A DNA stretch of 64,000 nucleotides from Burkholderia metallica (GCF_902832845.1 NZ_CADFDB010000001.1:1302001-1366000), one strand, 5' to 3'. Positions 1 through 10,370 are shown, numbered from the stretch's first letter. The notes: a model not told the origin generated them from the sequence alone. Numbers and translations: made by a program.

Positions 1-1
1 G

Positions 2-1669
2 GCGGCCGACGATCTCGACAAGCGGATGCCGGCCACGCCCGAGTACACGCCGGTCAGGACGGCGCTCGCGGGCGATCGCACGATCGCCTATGCGGCGCGC
101 GGCGACATGACGAAGGCCGTTGCGACGTTCGAGACGATTCCGTCCAATGCGGAGATCTCGATCGACGCGCTGTCGGCCGTCGGCGACGCGTACCTGTACC
201 TGAGCGAACCGGGCAAGGCGAATGCCGTGTACCAGCGCGCGCTGCAACAGGCGACCGCGTCGCCGACCGACCGCGCGACCCGCGGCTTCCAGTACGGCGC
301 GCGCACGCGCCCGATCGAGCTGCGCGAAGGGCTGTTCTGGTCGTACGTCGACCAGGGGAACCCGGCGGGCGCGAAACAGGCGCTCGACGACATGGGCAAG
401 TCGCTGCCGCCGGCCAGCCAGGTCGTCAACTACGGCCCGGGGGAAAGCGACTACCTGCGCTACTACCGGCTGCGCGCGCAATACCTGATCTACACCGGCC
501 ACGTCGACGAAGGGATCGCCGCGCTCGAAGCGCTCGAGAAACAGGTGCCGTTCAACGCGGAGATCCGTGCGGCGCACGCCGACGCGGTGTCCGGCCAGTC
601 GCATCCGCGCCAGGCGATCGCGATGTATCGCGCGTCGCTGACCGATCACCCGGACAGCGTCGAGATGCTCGCGGGCCTCGGCCGCGCGTCGCTTGTAGCC
701 GACGACTACGCGAGCGCGAAGAGCGTCGACCAGACCCTGGACAACACGTTCCCGGACAGCGGCGCCGTGCGCGGCTTCAAGCGCGACTACAACGCGTACC
801 GCAGCCCCGTGTTCACGACCGACCTGAGCTTCGAGCACGGCAACAGCGCGCTGGCCGACAACAGCTTCACGTCGGACAGCTACATCTATTCGCAGCCGTT
901 CGGCGACAACTGGCGCGTGTTCTCGCATACGTTCTTCGGCTACGCGCAGACCGATGGCGGCAACCTGAGCCGCACCCGCACGGGCGTCGGCGGCGACTAC
1001 CGGCACGGGCCGCTGACCGTGCAGGGCGAAGTCACGCGCTCGCTCGGCGGGGACGGCCGAACCGGCGGGCGCGGAACGATCGCGTATGCGCTGAACGACT
1101 ACTGGACGGTCAGCGGCGACCTCGACACCAACGACAACTCGCTGCCGTGGAAAGCGTATGCCGCGCACATCTGGGGCCGCTCGGCGAACGTGTCGGTCGT
1201 CTATCGCCAGAACGACCGTCGCCAGGTCAGGCTGAGCTACGGCGTGAGCCGCTACAGCGATTCGAACCTGCACCAGGAGATCTCGGCGGGCGCCACGCAA
1301 CGCGTGTACACGAGCGCCAACCAGCTCGTCAACGTGTCGCTGGATCTCGGCACCGACAGCAACACGCGGCACGACGCCCCCTACTTCAGCCCGGGCCGCG
1401 ACTACGCGGCCGCGGCCACCGTCATGCATCAGTTAACGCTGTGGAAGAAGGGCGACCTGGGGCTGCAGCAGCGCGTGTCGGTGTCCGGCGGCGCGTACAA
1501 CGAGCGCGGCTTCGGCACCAGCGCCCTGTGGAGCGCGCGCCTCGAACATGCATGGACCTTCAAGCACGACATCACGCTGAGCTACGGCGTCGAGGTCAGC
1601 AGCCACGCGTACGACGGCCAGCACGAGCGTTCCGAAACCGGCTTCATGTCGGTCAACCTGCCGTTCTAG
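2..1669 (+). CDS. pgaA: PNAG outer-membrane export porin PgaA (5' end missing)
   Basis: C-terminal part of the outer-membrane protein that exports poly-beta-1,6-N-acetylglucosamine. The frame is open from base 2, so the true start lies before the window. The first roughly 250 visible residues are alpha-helical, TPR-like repeats rich in Ala and Leu (for example around YLIYTGHVDEGIAALEAL). The rest alternates aromatic and polar residues like a beta-barrel and ends in Phe (VNLPF), the usual outer-membrane barrel end. In the family the TPR part binds periplasmic PgaB and the barrel forms the pore. It is followed 15 bases later by pgaB, and the order pgaA-B-C-D matches the E. coli operon. Identity rests on architecture plus the operon. 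Confidence 0.93.
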   Translation, partial: AADDLDKRMPATPEYTPVRTALAGDRTIAYAARGDMTKAVATFETIPSNAEISIDALSAVGDAYLYLSEPGKANAVYQRALQQATASPTDRATRGFQYGARTRPIELREGLFWSYVDQGNPAGAKQALDDMGKSLPPASQVVNYGPGESDYLRYYRLRAQYLIYTGHVDEGIAALEALEKQVPFNAEIRAAHADAVSGQSHPRQAIAMYRASLTDHPDSVEMLAGLGRASLVADDYASAKSVDQTLDNTFPDSGAVRGFKRDYNAYRSPVFTTDLSFEHGNSALADNSFTSDSYIYSQPFGDNWRVFSHTFFGYAQTDGGNLSRTRTGVGGDYRHGPLTVQGEVTRSLGGDGRTGGRGTIAYALNDYWTVSGDLDTNDNSLPWKAYAAHIWGRSANVSVVYRQNDRRQVRLSYGVSRYSDSNLHQEISAGATQRVYTSANQLVNVSLDLGTDSNTRHDAPYFSPGRDYAAAATVMHQLTLWKKGDLGLQQRVSVSGGAYNERGFGTSALWSARLEHAWTFKHDITLSYGVEVSSHAYDGQHERSETGFMSVNLPF

Positions 1670-1684
1670 CAAGGAGAGCGCGCA

Positions 1685-3784
1685 ATGCAATCCAGACGGA
1701 CCTTCATGTGCGGATGCCTCGGCGCGTTTACCGCGTGCTCGCTGTTCCCGGGTGTGACGAAGGCCAGAATGATCGACCTGCTGCCGCCGTCCGACCCGGC
1801 CGACGGCAAGACGTTTCGCGTGATCTGCCTGCACGACGTGCGCGACAACCTGATGGCGTCGTTTTCGTCGCCGTCGCCGTCGGCGATGCTCGATCCGTTC
1901 GCGGTCGATACCGGCACGTTGACCGCGATCTTCTCGTGGCTGCAGACCAACAACTACCACACCATCACGGTCAAGCAGATCGAGGAGTCGCGGCACGGCG
2001 GCAAGCCGCTGCCGCCGCGCGCGGTGCTGCTCACGTTCGACGACGGCTTTCGCAGCCACTACACGAAGGTGCTGCCGCTGCTCGAGCGGTTCAAGTATCC
2101 GGCCGTGATGGGCATCGTCACCGCGTGGATCGATACGCCCCCCGATACGCCGATCCGCCTCAGCGACAAGGTCCAGGTGCCGCGCGACTACTTCATGTCG
2201 TGGAACGAGGTGAAAGCGCTCGGTCAGTCGAACCTCGTCGAGCTCGGCTGCCACACGCACAATCTCCATCACGGCGCGATCGCGAATCCGCAAGGCAACG
2301 AGCTGCCGGCGACGACGTCACACCTGTACCTGCCGGACCAGAAACGCTACGAGACCGACGCCGAATTCGAAGCGCGCGTGCACGACGACCTGCAGACCTG
2401 CGTGCGCCAGATCCGCGAACATACCGGCATCGTCGCCCGCTCGATGGTGTGGCCGTACGGCGCGGAAAACCAGCCCGTGCGCCAGATCTCGACGTCGCTC
2501 GGCATGGACATCCAGTTCAGCCTCGACGCCGGCCCGAACACGCCGGACGTGCCACTCGACCGGCTGCGGCGGATCCTGCTGATGTACGACGTCGACATCG
2601 GCGGGTTCGAGCGCTCGATGCGCGAGCCGGCATCGAACCGCGGCGACGTCGACGTGCCCGAGCGCACCGTGCAGGTCGATCTCGACCAGGTCTACGATCC
2701 GAACCCCGCGCGACAGGAAGAGAATCTCGGCAAGCTGATCGAACGCATCTACCGGATGCAGCCGAAATCGGTGTACCTGCAGGCGTATGCGGACCCGAAA
2801 GGCACGGGTGTGGCCGAAGCCGTGTATTTCCCGAACCGGCACCTGCCGATGCGCGCCGATCTCTTCTCGCGCGCCGCATGGCAGCTCAACACGCGCGCCA
2901 ACGTGCAGGTGTACGCATGGATGCCGGTGCTCGCGTTCCGGCCGCCGGCCGACAAGCTGCGCGCGCTCGAGGCCGTGAGCGCGTACGGCGGCGCGCCGGC
3001 CCGCGAGAACGGCACGCGCACGTTCCGGCTGAGCCCGTTCGATCCGGACGCGCGGCTGATGATCCAGCAGATCTACGAGGATCTCAGCAAGCATGCGTCG
3101 TTCAGCGGCATCCTGTTCAGCGACGACGCGGTGCTCGACGACTACGAGGATGCCGGCCGGCATGCGCAGCGCATCTACGCGCAGTGGGGGCTGCCGGCCG
3201 ACGTCGGCAAGATCCGCGAGAACCCCGACCTGATGAAGCGCTGGACCCGGCAGAAGTCGCGCTACCTGATCGACCTGACGCGCCAGCTCGAACAGGTCGT
3301 GCTCGCGCACCAGAACGTGGGCGACGTGCTGACCGCGCGCAACATCTTCGCGATGCCGGTGCTCAAGCCCGAATCGGAGGCGTGGTACGCGCAGAACTAC
3401 GACGATTTCCTCGCCGCCTACGACTACGTCGCGCTGATGGCGATGCCGTACATGGAACAGGCGAAGGACCCCGAAGGCTGGATGGACCGGCTCGTGCAGG
3501 CCGTCCGCGCGAAGAAGCTCGGGCTGCGGCGCACCGTGTTCGAGCTGCAGTCGTACGACTGGCACGCTCGCAAGGCGGTGGCGGCCGGCACGCTGCTCGC
3601 GCAGATGCGGCGGCTGCGCAGCGAGGGCGCGGTGAACTTCGGCTACTACCCGGACAACTTCCTGAACGATCAGCCGGATCTCGACGCGATGCGCGACGTG
3701 ATGTCGCTGAAGTCGCGCCTCGACCCGACCTCGATCAACGCGCTGATGCAGATGCAACCCATCCAGGGGACGAAGACGCCATGA
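1685..3784 (+). CDS. pgaB: PNAG de-N-acetylase PgaB
   Basis: 699-residue periplasmic enzyme that partly deacetylates PNAG so that it can be exported. The N-terminus is a signal peptide with a plausible lipidation Cys (FTAC), as in E. coli PgaB. A polysaccharide-deacetylase (NodB-type) domain occupies about residues 50-320: FDDG with Asp119/Asp120 and the metal-binding HTH pair His190/His192. The C-terminal half (about 330-690) is the glycoside-hydrolase-like GHL13 domain found in long PgaB proteins, with an acidic DDAVLDDYED stretch. The start has an AAGGAGA ribosome site. The stop overlaps the pgaC start by four bases (ATGA), so the genes are translationally coupled. Length equals the family's usual ~670-700. 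Confidence 0.95.
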   Translation: MQSRRTFMCGCLGAFTACSLFPGVTKARMIDLLPPSDPADGKTFRVICLHDVRDNLMASFSSPSPSAMLDPFAVDTGTLTAIFSWLQTNNYHTITVKQIEESRHGGKPLPPRAVLLTFDDGFRSHYTKVLPLLERFKYPAVMGIVTAWIDTPPDTPIRLSDKVQVPRDYFMSWNEVKALGQSNLVELGCHTHNLHHGAIANPQGNELPATTSHLYLPDQKRYETDAEFEARVHDDLQTCVRQIREHTGIVARSMVWPYGAENQPVRQISTSLGMDIQFSLDAGPNTPDVPLDRLRRILLMYDVDIGGFERSMREPASNRGDVDVPERTVQVDLDQVYDPNPARQEENLGKLIERIYRMQPKSVYLQAYADPKGTGVAEAVYFPNRHLPMRADLFSRAAWQLNTRANVQVYAWMPVLAFRPPADKLRALEAVSAYGGAPARENGTRTFRLSPFDPDARLMIQQIYEDLSKHASFSGILFSDDAVLDDYEDAGRHAQRIYAQWGLPADVGKIRENPDLMKRWTRQKSRYLIDLTRQLEQVVLAHQNVGDVLTARNIFAMPVLKPESEAWYAQNYDDFLAAYDYVALMAMPYMEQAKDPEGWMDRLVQAVRAKKLGLRRTVFELQSYDWHARKAVAAGTLLAQMRRLRSEGAVNFGYYPDNFLNDQPDLDAMRDVMSLKSRLDPTSINALMQMQPIQGTKTP

Positions 3785-5052
3785 CCACCCACAGCATCAT
3801 CCAGCGCCTGCAGGATTTCGTTTTCTACTATCCGTTCTTCATGTCGTACCTGTGGATGATCGGCGGTGTCGTGCACTACTTCCTGCTCGAAGAAGGCCGC
3901 ACGCTGTCGACGCGCACGATCGCGGCGAGCGGCATTCCGAAGATCTCGATCGTCGTGCCGTGCTTCAACGAGGCGGCGAACGCGCGCAGCGTGATCCGTC
4001 ATCTGAACGCGATGGATTACCCGAACTACGACATCATCGCGGTCAACGACGGCAGCCAGGACCGCACCGGCGAGATCCTCAACGAGCTGGCCGTCGAGAT
4101 TCCGCGGCTGCTCGTCATCCATCACGCGCGCAACGAAGGCAAGGCGGTCGGGCTCACGACCGCGGCCGCGGTATCGAACGCGGAATATCTGCTCTGCATC
4201 GACGGCGATGCGCTGCTCGCGCACGACGCGGCCGGCTGGATGCTCGAGCATTTCCTGACCGATCCGGGCGTCGGCGCGGTAACCGGCAATCCGCGCATCC
4301 GCACGCGCACGTCGCTGCTGGGGCGCATGCAGGTCGGCGAATTCTCGTCGATCGTCGGCCTGATCAAGCGCACGCAGCAGGTGTACGGCCGCATCTTCAC
4401 GGTATCGGGCGTGATCACGATGTTCCGCAAGACCGCGCTCGCCGACGTCGGCTACTGGAGCTCGGACATGCTGACCGAGGACATCGACATCAGCTGGAAA
4501 CTGCAGTGCCGGGACTGGCGTGTGGTGTACGAGCCGCATGCGCTCAGCTGGATCCTGATGCCCGAGACGCTGAAGGGGCTGTACCGGCAGCGGCTGCGCT
4601 GGTCGAAGGGCGGCATCCAGGTGCTGATCAAATATGCGGGCACGCTCGTGCGGCCGACGCAGATGATGATGTGGCCGCTGTTCGCCGAGTACCTGATCGG
4701 CATCGCGTGGGCGTACTCGATGTCGTTCATCCTGCTGCTCGCGCTGATCGACGTGGTCTACCCGCTTCCGCCGAACTGGCATGTATCCGTGGTGCCGCAC
4801 TGGCACGGGATGCTGCTGGTCGCGACCTGCATCCTGCAGCTGATCATCGGCAGCATGATCGATCGTCGTTACGACGAAAAACTCCTGATGTATTTCCTTG
4901 ACACCATCTGGTACCCCGTCGCCTTCTGGCTGATCAGCATGATCACCACCGTCGTCGCCCTGCCCGCCGTCGTACTGCGGGGCCGCGGCAAGCGGGCCGT
5001 ATGGGTCAGTCCCGACCGAGGCATTCGACATGAAGAACGCGCCGATTATTGA
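3781..5052 (+). CDS. pgaC: PNAG synthase glycosyltransferase PgaC
   Basis: 423-residue inner-membrane family 2 glycosyltransferase that polymerises UDP-GlcNAc into PNAG. Motifs in order: VVPCFNE, VNDGS (nucleotide-binding Asp), DGDA, TEDID (catalytic base) and QRLRW, all typical of processive GT2 enzymes. One N-terminal and three or four C-terminal hydrophobic segments (for example residues 300-350 and 365-400) are visible. The ATG at 3781 overlaps the pgaB stop and fits the start of known PgaC proteins; the much longer upstream open frame is only antisense/shadow sequence of pgaA and pgaB. The 3' end overlaps pgaD by 23 bases. In E. coli PgaC works with PgaD and is activated by c-di-GMP; that control here is inferred. 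Confidence 0.96.
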   Translation: MTTHSIIQRLQDFVFYYPFFMSYLWMIGGVVHYFLLEEGRTLSTRTIAASGIPKISIVVPCFNEAANARSVIRHLNAMDYPNYDIIAVNDGSQDRTGEILNELAVEIPRLLVIHHARNEGKAVGLTTAAAVSNAEYLLCIDGDALLAHDAAGWMLEHFLTDPGVGAVTGNPRIRTRTSLLGRMQVGEFSSIVGLIKRTQQVYGRIFTVSGVITMFRKTALADVGYWSSDMLTEDIDISWKLQCRDWRVVYEPHALSWILMPETLKGLYRQRLRWSKGGIQVLIKYAGTLVRPTQMMMWPLFAEYLIGIAWAYSMSFILLLALIDVVYPLPPNWHVSVVPHWHGMLLVATCILQLIIGSMIDRRYDEKLLMYFLDTIWYPVAFWLISMITTVVALPAVVLRGRGKRAVWVSPDRGIRHEERADY

Positions 5053-5518
5053 CCTTTCCCTGCGCGCACCGCGCGAAATCATCGCCGAACGCGGCAGGTT
5101 CGTCGGGCCCGTGCTCGTCGCGTGGTACCGCCTGTTGCGGCCCGCGCTCGTCGGCGGCGTATGGGCATCGATCTGCATCTACACGTACCGCTACCTGCTG
5201 CCGTTCAACGAGGCCGAGATGCCGATCGAGCAGATCGTGTTCTACGTAACGAGCATCGCGCTCATCGCCGGCACGATCGTCACGTGGCTGATCGCCGGGC
5301 GCGTCGTGCACCCGTTCGCGTACCGGTTGCGCACGTCGAAGATGCTGCGTCGCTCGGCCAGCGTGAAGATGCGCGCGGTGCCGCCGACCGCGCTCGCGGG
5401 CGCCCGCCGGCGCGGCGCGCGGCGCACGACGCGCATTCTCGTCGCGTCGCACGACGCGAACGGCTCGATTTCCGGCATCGAATGGGTCGCGCACGCAGGG
5501 CCGCAACCCCGCGAATAA
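5030..5518 (+). CDS. pgaD: PNAG synthase accessory protein PgaD
   Basis: 162-residue small membrane protein that stabilises and activates PgaC; together they form the c-di-GMP-responsive PNAG synthase in E. coli. Two hydrophobic segments are visible, about residues 26-55 (WYRLLRPALVGGVWASICIY) and 65-90, followed by a basic tail ending in an Arg-rich region. The start lies inside the 3' end of pgaC (23-base overlap), the usual arrangement for this pair. PgaD proteins are poorly conserved, so identity relies on position, size and the two-helix topology. The tail is somewhat longer than E. coli PgaD (137 residues). Confidence 0.9.
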   Translation: MKNAPIIDLSLRAPREIIAERGRFVGPVLVAWYRLLRPALVGGVWASICIYTYRYLLPFNEAEMPIEQIVFYVTSIALIAGTIVTWLIAGRVVHPFAYRLRTSKMLRRSASVKMRAVPPTALAGARRRGARRTTRILVASHDANGSISGIEWVAHAGPQPRE

Positions 5519-5637
5519 GTCACCGGAAAGGGACCGCGCCGGGCGCGACGCGTGCCAGCACGGCGCGATGCCGTTGCCGAAATCGTGCTGACGCGCGCCG
5601 CGCGCCAGCCGCCAACTTCTTGTGGACGAGGTGAATC

Positions 5638-7461
5638 ATGTGCGGAATCGTCGGAGCAAGCGGCCTGAACAATCAGGTGCCGCAACTGGTCAATGCGCTG
5701 AGCCGGCTCGAGTATCGCGGCTACGATTCGTGCGGCATCGCCGTGCAGGGTGACGGCCGCCTGCGCAGCGAACGCACGCTGCGGCGGGTAACCGACCTGC
5801 AGGCCCGCGTGCTGACGCTGGGCCTCGAAGCGCAGACCTGCATCGCGCATACGCGCTGGGCGACCCACGGCGCGCCGTCGGAAATGAACGCGCATCCGAT
5901 CATGTCCGGCGACACGATCGCGGTCGTGCACAACGGGATCATCGAGAATCACGACACGTTGCGCGCCGAATTGCGGGAGCGCGGCTACGTGTTTCGCGGC
6001 CAGACCGACACCGAGGTCATCGCGCACCTGATCCACAGCCTCTATCGCGACGACCTGTTCGACGCGGTCGTGCGCGCCGTCAAGCGGCTGCACGGCGCGT
6101 ACGCGATCGCGGTGCTGAGCGCGCGCGAGCCGCAGCGCCTCGTCGCCGCGCGCGCGGGCTCGCCGCTCGTGATCGGCATCGGCGCCGAGCAGAACTACCT
6201 CGCGTCGGACTGCGCGGCGCTCGGCGACCTGACCGACCGTTTCGTCTACCTGGAAGACGGCGACGTCGCGCTGATCACCCCGGAGCGCATCGCGGTGGTC
6301 GACGCGGGCGGCCACGAAGCGCGGCGCCCGCTGTGCGAAGTGAAGGCGCGCGTAGGCGACGCCGCGCTCGGCCCGTACCAGCATTTCATGCAGAAGGAGA
6401 TCTTCGAGCAGCCGAAGGCGATCGACAGCACGCTCGACGGCATCGACGCGATCTCGCCGGCACTGTTCGACGCGACCGACGGCACGCGCGCCCAGCTGTC
6501 GAGAGTCAGGAGTGTGCTGTTGCTCGGTTGCGGCACCAGCTACTACGCGGGCCTGACCGCGAAATACTGGCTGGAGAGCATCGCCGGCATCCCCGCGCAG
6601 GTCGAGATCGCCAGCGAATTCCGCTACCGCGACACGGTGGCCGATCCGCGTACGCTCGTCGTCGGCATCTCGCAATCGGGCGAGACGGCCGACACGATCG
6701 GCGCACTCGAACAGGCCCGCGCGACGGGCCAGACGTTGTCGATGGCGATTTGCAACGTCGCCACCAGCACGATCGCGCGCAACGCGCCGCTGCGGTTCCT
6801 GACGCGGGCCGGCATCGAGCTCGGCGTCGCGTCGACCAAGGCGTTCACGACGCAGCTCGTCGCGCTGTTCGTGCTGACGCTGACGCTCGCTCAACTGCGC
6901 GGCCGGCTCGACGCGGCACAGGTCGCGCTGCACCTGAAGCAGTTGCGCGCGCTTTCCGGCCGCATCAGCCACGCGCTCGCGCTGGAAACGCAGATCATGG
7001 GCTGGGCCGCGAAGTTCGCGCGCACCGAGAACGCGCTGTTCCTCGGGCGCGGCATTCATTTCCCGATCGCGATGGAGGGCGCGCTGAAACTCAAGGAAGT
7101 GTCGTACATCCACGCGGAAGGCTATGCGGCCGGCGAGCTGAAGCATGGCCCGCTCGCGCTCGTCACGAGCGCGATGCCGGTCGTCACGATCGCGCCGGAC
7201 GACCGCCTGTTCCAGAAGCTCAAGTCCAACATGGCCGAAGTACGCGCACGCGGCGGGCGGCTCTACGTGCTGGCCGGCAGCGCGCTCGAGATCGACGCCG
7301 ACCGCGACACGCACCTGATCCGCGTGCGCGAATCGGGCGACCTGCTGTCGCCGATCGTCAACGTGATCCCGCTGCAACTGCTCGCGTATCACGTGGGCTG
7401 CGCGCGCGGCGCCGACGTCGACAAGCCGCGCAATCTCGCGAAATCGGTGACGGTCGAATGA
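5638..7461 (+). CDS. glmS: glutamine-fructose-6-phosphate aminotransferase GlmS
   Basis: 607-residue cytosolic enzyme that makes glucosamine-6-phosphate from fructose-6-phosphate and glutamine, the first step to UDP-GlcNAc. It starts MCGIVG, so Cys2 becomes the N-terminal nucleophile of the glutaminase domain (residues 2-~220). Two SIS sugar-isomerase domains follow ([28 protein letters not shown]) and the C-terminus is [13 protein letters not shown], the standard GlmS end. A GAGGTG ribosome site precedes the ATG. It lies 119 bases after pgaD in the same direction, so it probably supplies precursor for PNAG; a housekeeping glmS is expected elsewhere on the genome (inference). Confidence 0.96.
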   Translation: MCGIVGASGLNNQVPQLVNALSRLEYRGYDSCGIAVQGDGRLRSERTLRRVTDLQARVLTLGLEAQTCIAHTRWATHGAPSEMNAHPIMSGDTIAVVHNGIIENHDTLRAELRERGYVFRGQTDTEVIAHLIHSLYRDDLFDAVVRAVKRLHGAYAIAVLSAREPQRLVAARAGSPLVIGIGAEQNYLASDCAALGDLTDRFVYLEDGDVALITPERIAVVDAGGHEARRPLCEVKARVGDAALGPYQHFMQKEIFEQPKAIDSTLDGIDAISPALFDATDGTRAQLSRVRSVLLLGCGTSYYAGLTAKYWLESIAGIPAQVEIASEFRYRDTVADPRTLVVGISQSGETADTIGALEQARATGQTLSMAICNVATSTIARNAPLRFLTRAGIELGVASTKAFTTQLVALFVLTLTLAQLRGRLDAAQVALHLKQLRALSGRISHALALETQIMGWAAKFARTENALFLGRGIHFPIAMEGALKLKEVSYIHAEGYAAGELKHGPLALVTSAMPVVTIAPDDRLFQKLKSNMAEVRARGGRLYVLAGSALEIDADRDTHLIRVRESGDLLSPIVNVIPLQLLAYHVGCARGADVDKPRNLAKSVTVE

Positions 7462-8735
7462 AGCGACGCGCGCGTGCGGCGCACGCGGCTGCGCTGGGTG
7501 TCGCGGCCGCGCTGGGCGGCGCCTGCGGCATCGTCACGGCGCCGCCGCCTGCCTGCGCCGCCGCGCCGCCGGTCGTGCATACGGTCACCGTGCCGGCGCC
7601 GGCTGCGGCATCGCCCCGCCCGGGCGTCGATCCGCGCAGCTTCATGCACGGCATCGGCGTGGCCGACGCCGGCGACGGCAGGCGCTGGGTGTTCTTCAGC
7701 AGTTCGGGCCTCGTGCCGCGCGGCGCGCTGCGCAGCGGCAACTGGCCGCATGACGTGTACGTCGGCGAATGGCTGCCCGGCAAGCCGCAACTGGTGCACG
7801 TCCGTCCGTTCATCAGCCGCCCCGAGGCGCAGGAACCCGTATCGGTCGCGCAGAACGCGCGCGGCGACATCTTCGTCACGTTCGAGGACGGCTGGAACAC
7901 GCCGAACGTCGTGAGCCAGCGATACGGCGTCTATCGGCGCGACCTGAAGCCGATCAAGCCGTATCCGAACGACGTCGAGTCCGGCGGCCACTCGGGGCAC
8001 GTCGCCACGGCGGCCGACCGCTTCGTCGTGTTCTATTCGGCCGACTGGATCGACGGCGGCGGCGTCGACAACCTCGGCACCGGCAACGGCGTCTACGTGA
8101 AAACCTACGACGCGGCCGGGCGCGTGCTCAACCATGTCGCGGTCGCGCCGCGCCGCCGCGAGTGGTGGCCCGTCGGCGCGGGCTCGCCGCACACCGCGCT
8201 GCTCGTGTGGCAGAAATTCATCGAAGGCAGCACGGACGCGACGCTCGAATACGCGATGTTCGACCCCGTCACCGCAAAGCTGGACAAGCTCGGGACGCTG
8301 AACGACGCGATCCGGTACTACGTGTACTCGTCGGCTTATGTGCCGGCGATCGATCGCTTCCTCGTCGTCACGACGACGGCGGACGATCGCGGCGTCGCGA
8401 TGCTGATCGCGCCGGACGGCCGCCGCACGGCGACGCTCGACTGCCTGCCGGCGTCGGTGCGCGAGTCCGGCATCGGGGTGTCGGGCGCGCATGCGTACGT
8501 GCCGACCCGCGACGGGCGGCTGCTGACGCTCGCGCTCGGGCCCGCGGACATCGCGGTCGGCGGCGTGCAGCGCTCGCCGATTCCGTGGAGCACGACAGGG
8601 ATCGCCGCCTTCCCGGCGAGCGGCACCGCGATGCATTTCGTGTCGCTGACGCCGTCGGGCGCGCGCGAAGCCGATTTCGAACCGGCGCACGAGACGCCAT
8701 GGCCGAACGGCGAAGCGCGTTGTTCAAGTCGTTGA
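7458..8735 (+). CDS. secreted protein of unknown function coupled to glmS
   Basis: 425 residues, not recognised. The start overlaps the glmS stop by four bases (ATGA), so it is translated with glmS. The N-terminus has an Arg-rich start and a hydrophobic stretch ending near ACAA, a probable export signal, then a Pro/Ala-rich linker (to about residue 55). The mature part repeats short beta-strand patterns with W/Y/F and Asp/Gly turns (for example [48 protein letters not shown]), which looks like a six- or seven-bladed propeller. Its position behind pgaABCD-glmS suggests a role in PNAG handling at the cell surface, but this is inference. Confidence 0.75.
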   Translation: MKRRARAAHAAALGVAAALGGACGIVTAPPPACAAAPPVVHTVTVPAPAAASPRPGVDPRSFMHGIGVADAGDGRRWVFFSSSGLVPRGALRSGNWPHDVYVGEWLPGKPQLVHVRPFISRPEAQEPVSVAQNARGDIFVTFEDGWNTPNVVSQRYGVYRRDLKPIKPYPNDVESGGHSGHVATAADRFVVFYSADWIDGGGVDNLGTGNGVYVKTYDAAGRVLNHVAVAPRRREWWPVGAGSPHTALLVWQKFIEGSTDATLEYAMFDPVTAKLDKLGTLNDAIRYYVYSSAYVPAIDRFLVVTTTADDRGVAMLIAPDGRRTATLDCLPASVRESGIGVSGAHAYVPTRDGRLLTLALGPADIAVGGVQRSPIPWSTTGIAAFPASGTAMHFVSLTPSGAREADFEPAHETPWPNGEARCSSR

Positions 8736-9024
8736 CGCAGGCCCGGCAGCGGGTTGGCCGTCAACGCGGTGGGGGCGAGCGCGCCCGCCCCTGATCCGTC
8801 GATCCGCTCTTTCCCGCGTCGCGTCGCGTTGCGCGCTGCCGCAGCGTGCCCCGCCCCGATCGTCGGGCACGCGCGCCGCTTGCGCCGAACGCGCGCGATC
8901 GCCGCCCCTCAGCGCGCCGCAGTCGCCAGCGTCGCGCGTACCGGATAGACTGTCGCCCGATTCCTTCCCTCGGCCGCGGCCTGCTTCGCATGTCGCCGCC
9001 GCAACGCCCCTTCCCGGAGAACGC

Positions 9025-9861
9025 ATGCTGATGCGCCGGTGGTTTCCGCTTTTGCTGCTGACGATCTGCGTCGTCGGACAACACGCGTCGGCGCAGTCCG
9101 CGCTCGAACTCGACACCGACGGCACGGCCCGCGCCCTTACGCGGCAAACGCTGCTCGCGCGCCCCGATGCGACGGACGTCCACGTGCCGCGCGACATCGC
9201 GTACGGCCGGCCGATGACGTTCCGCGCGGTGCCGTTCGCGGCGCTGCTCGGCGACACGCCGCTGCCGGCCGACGGCGTGCTCGAAACCCGCGCGGCCGAC
9301 GGCTTCGCCGCGCAACTGCCGCTGGACCTCGTCGCCCGCCGTACGCCGGCCGGCGCCGTTCCGTGGCTCGCGATCGAGGACCCGGCGCATCCGTGGCCGA
9401 AGCTGCCCGGCAAGCAGGTCAGCGCGGGGCCGTTCTATCTGGTCTGGCTCGGGCCGCACGCGTCGTCGGTGCGCGGCGAGCAGTGGCCGTACCAGATCGT
9501 GCGCGTCACGATCGAATCGTCGCCGCTCGCGCGCTGGCCGTCGCTCGCCGTCGATCCCGCATTGCCCGCGAACGATCCGGCCCGCGCGGGCCAGCGACTG
9601 TTCGTCACGCAATGCCTCGCGTGCCATCGTCTCGACGGCGCGGGCAGCAGCCATGCCGGCCCCGACCTGAACACGCCGATGAATCCGGTCGACTACTTCC
9701 AGCCCGCCGCGCTGCGCCGCTATATCCGCAACCCGGCATCGGTGCGCGACTGGCCGGGCCGCAGCATGCCGGCGTTCCCCCCCGATCAGCTGAGCGAGCG
9801 CGAACTCGACCAGATCGTCGCGTATCTCGCATACATGGCGCGGCGCAAGGCCGGTCAATGA
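9025..9861 (+). CDS. periplasmic c-type cytochrome with molybdopterin-fold-like N-domain
   Basis: 278 residues with a cleavable signal peptide (cut near ASAQS). A single haem-attachment motif CLACH (Cys197, Cys200, His201) sits in a C-terminal cytochrome c domain, with a probable axial Met in RSMPAFP. The N-terminal half (about 25-170), including ITRQTLLARPD-like and VPFAALLGD patterns, resembles the sulfite-oxidase molybdopterin-binding fold, but the Cys that ligates molybdenum is absent, so it is probably structural. It should pass electrons in the periplasm. A GGAGA site precedes the start; MLMRR offers a second ATG at 9031. No obvious redox partner gene is adjacent. Confidence 0.8.
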   Translation: MLMRRWFPLLLLTICVVGQHASAQSALELDTDGTARALTRQTLLARPDATDVHVPRDIAYGRPMTFRAVPFAALLGDTPLPADGVLETRAADGFAAQLPLDLVARRTPAGAVPWLAIEDPAHPWPKLPGKQVSAGPFYLVWLGPHASSVRGEQWPYQIVRVTIESSPLARWPSLAVDPALPANDPARAGQRLFVTQCLACHRLDGAGSSHAGPDLNTPMNPVDYFQPAALRRYIRNPASVRDWPGRSMPAFPPDQLSERELDQIVAYLAYMARRKAGQ

Positions 9862-9890
9862 CGTATGACTCGCCCCCGCAAGGAACCTCG

Positions 9891-10370
9891 ATGACGTCAG
9901 GCGATACGCTGTTTACCGTTGCAACGATCGCGGCCGCGCAAACGCACCCGCTGCGCGCGACGATCCTGCTGAACGGCGATCTGAACGCGTGCGAACTCGC
10001 CGGCGACCATGCGCCGACGACCCTGCACGTCGGCGTGCGCGATGCGTCGGGTATCGTCGCGGTCGCGTCGCTCTGCGAGGAGTCGCGCAACGATGATCCC
10101 GCGCAGCCGGCGTGGCGGCTGCGCGGGATGGCCGTCCACCCGGCCGTGCGGGGCCTGGGCTTCGGGCGGATGCTGGTGCAGGTTTGCGTGCGGCACGCCG
10201 ACACGCACGGCGCCGCGCTCGTGTGGTGCACGGCACGCGAAGCCGCGTACCGGTTCTATGAAAAGCTCGGGTTCGCAGCCGACGGGGCGACGATGACGAT
10301 GCCGGGGCGCACCGATACCGCATTTCACGTGATGCGGCGCTATCTCGACCGACCGTCGCCGGCGGCCTGA
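9891..10370 (+). CDS. GNAT family N-acetyltransferase
   Basis: 159-residue acetyltransferase of unknown substrate. The GNAT core is clear: a strand ending WRLRGMAVHPAVRGLGFGRML, where RGLGFG is the acetyl-CoA pyrophosphate loop, and the C-terminal AYRFYEKLGF motif. The ATG at 9891 is chosen because AAGGA lies seven bases upstream; an in-frame ATG at 9858 overlaps the end of the cytochrome gene and would add 11 residues. It runs in the same direction as the cytochrome gene and is convergent with the carbamoylase gene. Confidence 0.85.
   Translation: MTSGDTLFTVATIAAAQTHPLRATILLNGDLNACELAGDHAPTTLHVGVRDASGIVAVASLCEESRNDDPAQPAWRLRGMAVHPAVRGLGFGRMLVQVCVRHADTHGAALVWCTAREAAYRFYEKLGFAADGATMTMPGRTDTAFHVMRRYLDRPSPAA

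Noticed and set aside
1147-3780. N-terminal extension of pgaC upstream of 3781
   Set aside because: The extension is out-of-frame sequence of pgaA and pgaB; PgaC family proteins begin at the MTTHSIIQRLQDF site.
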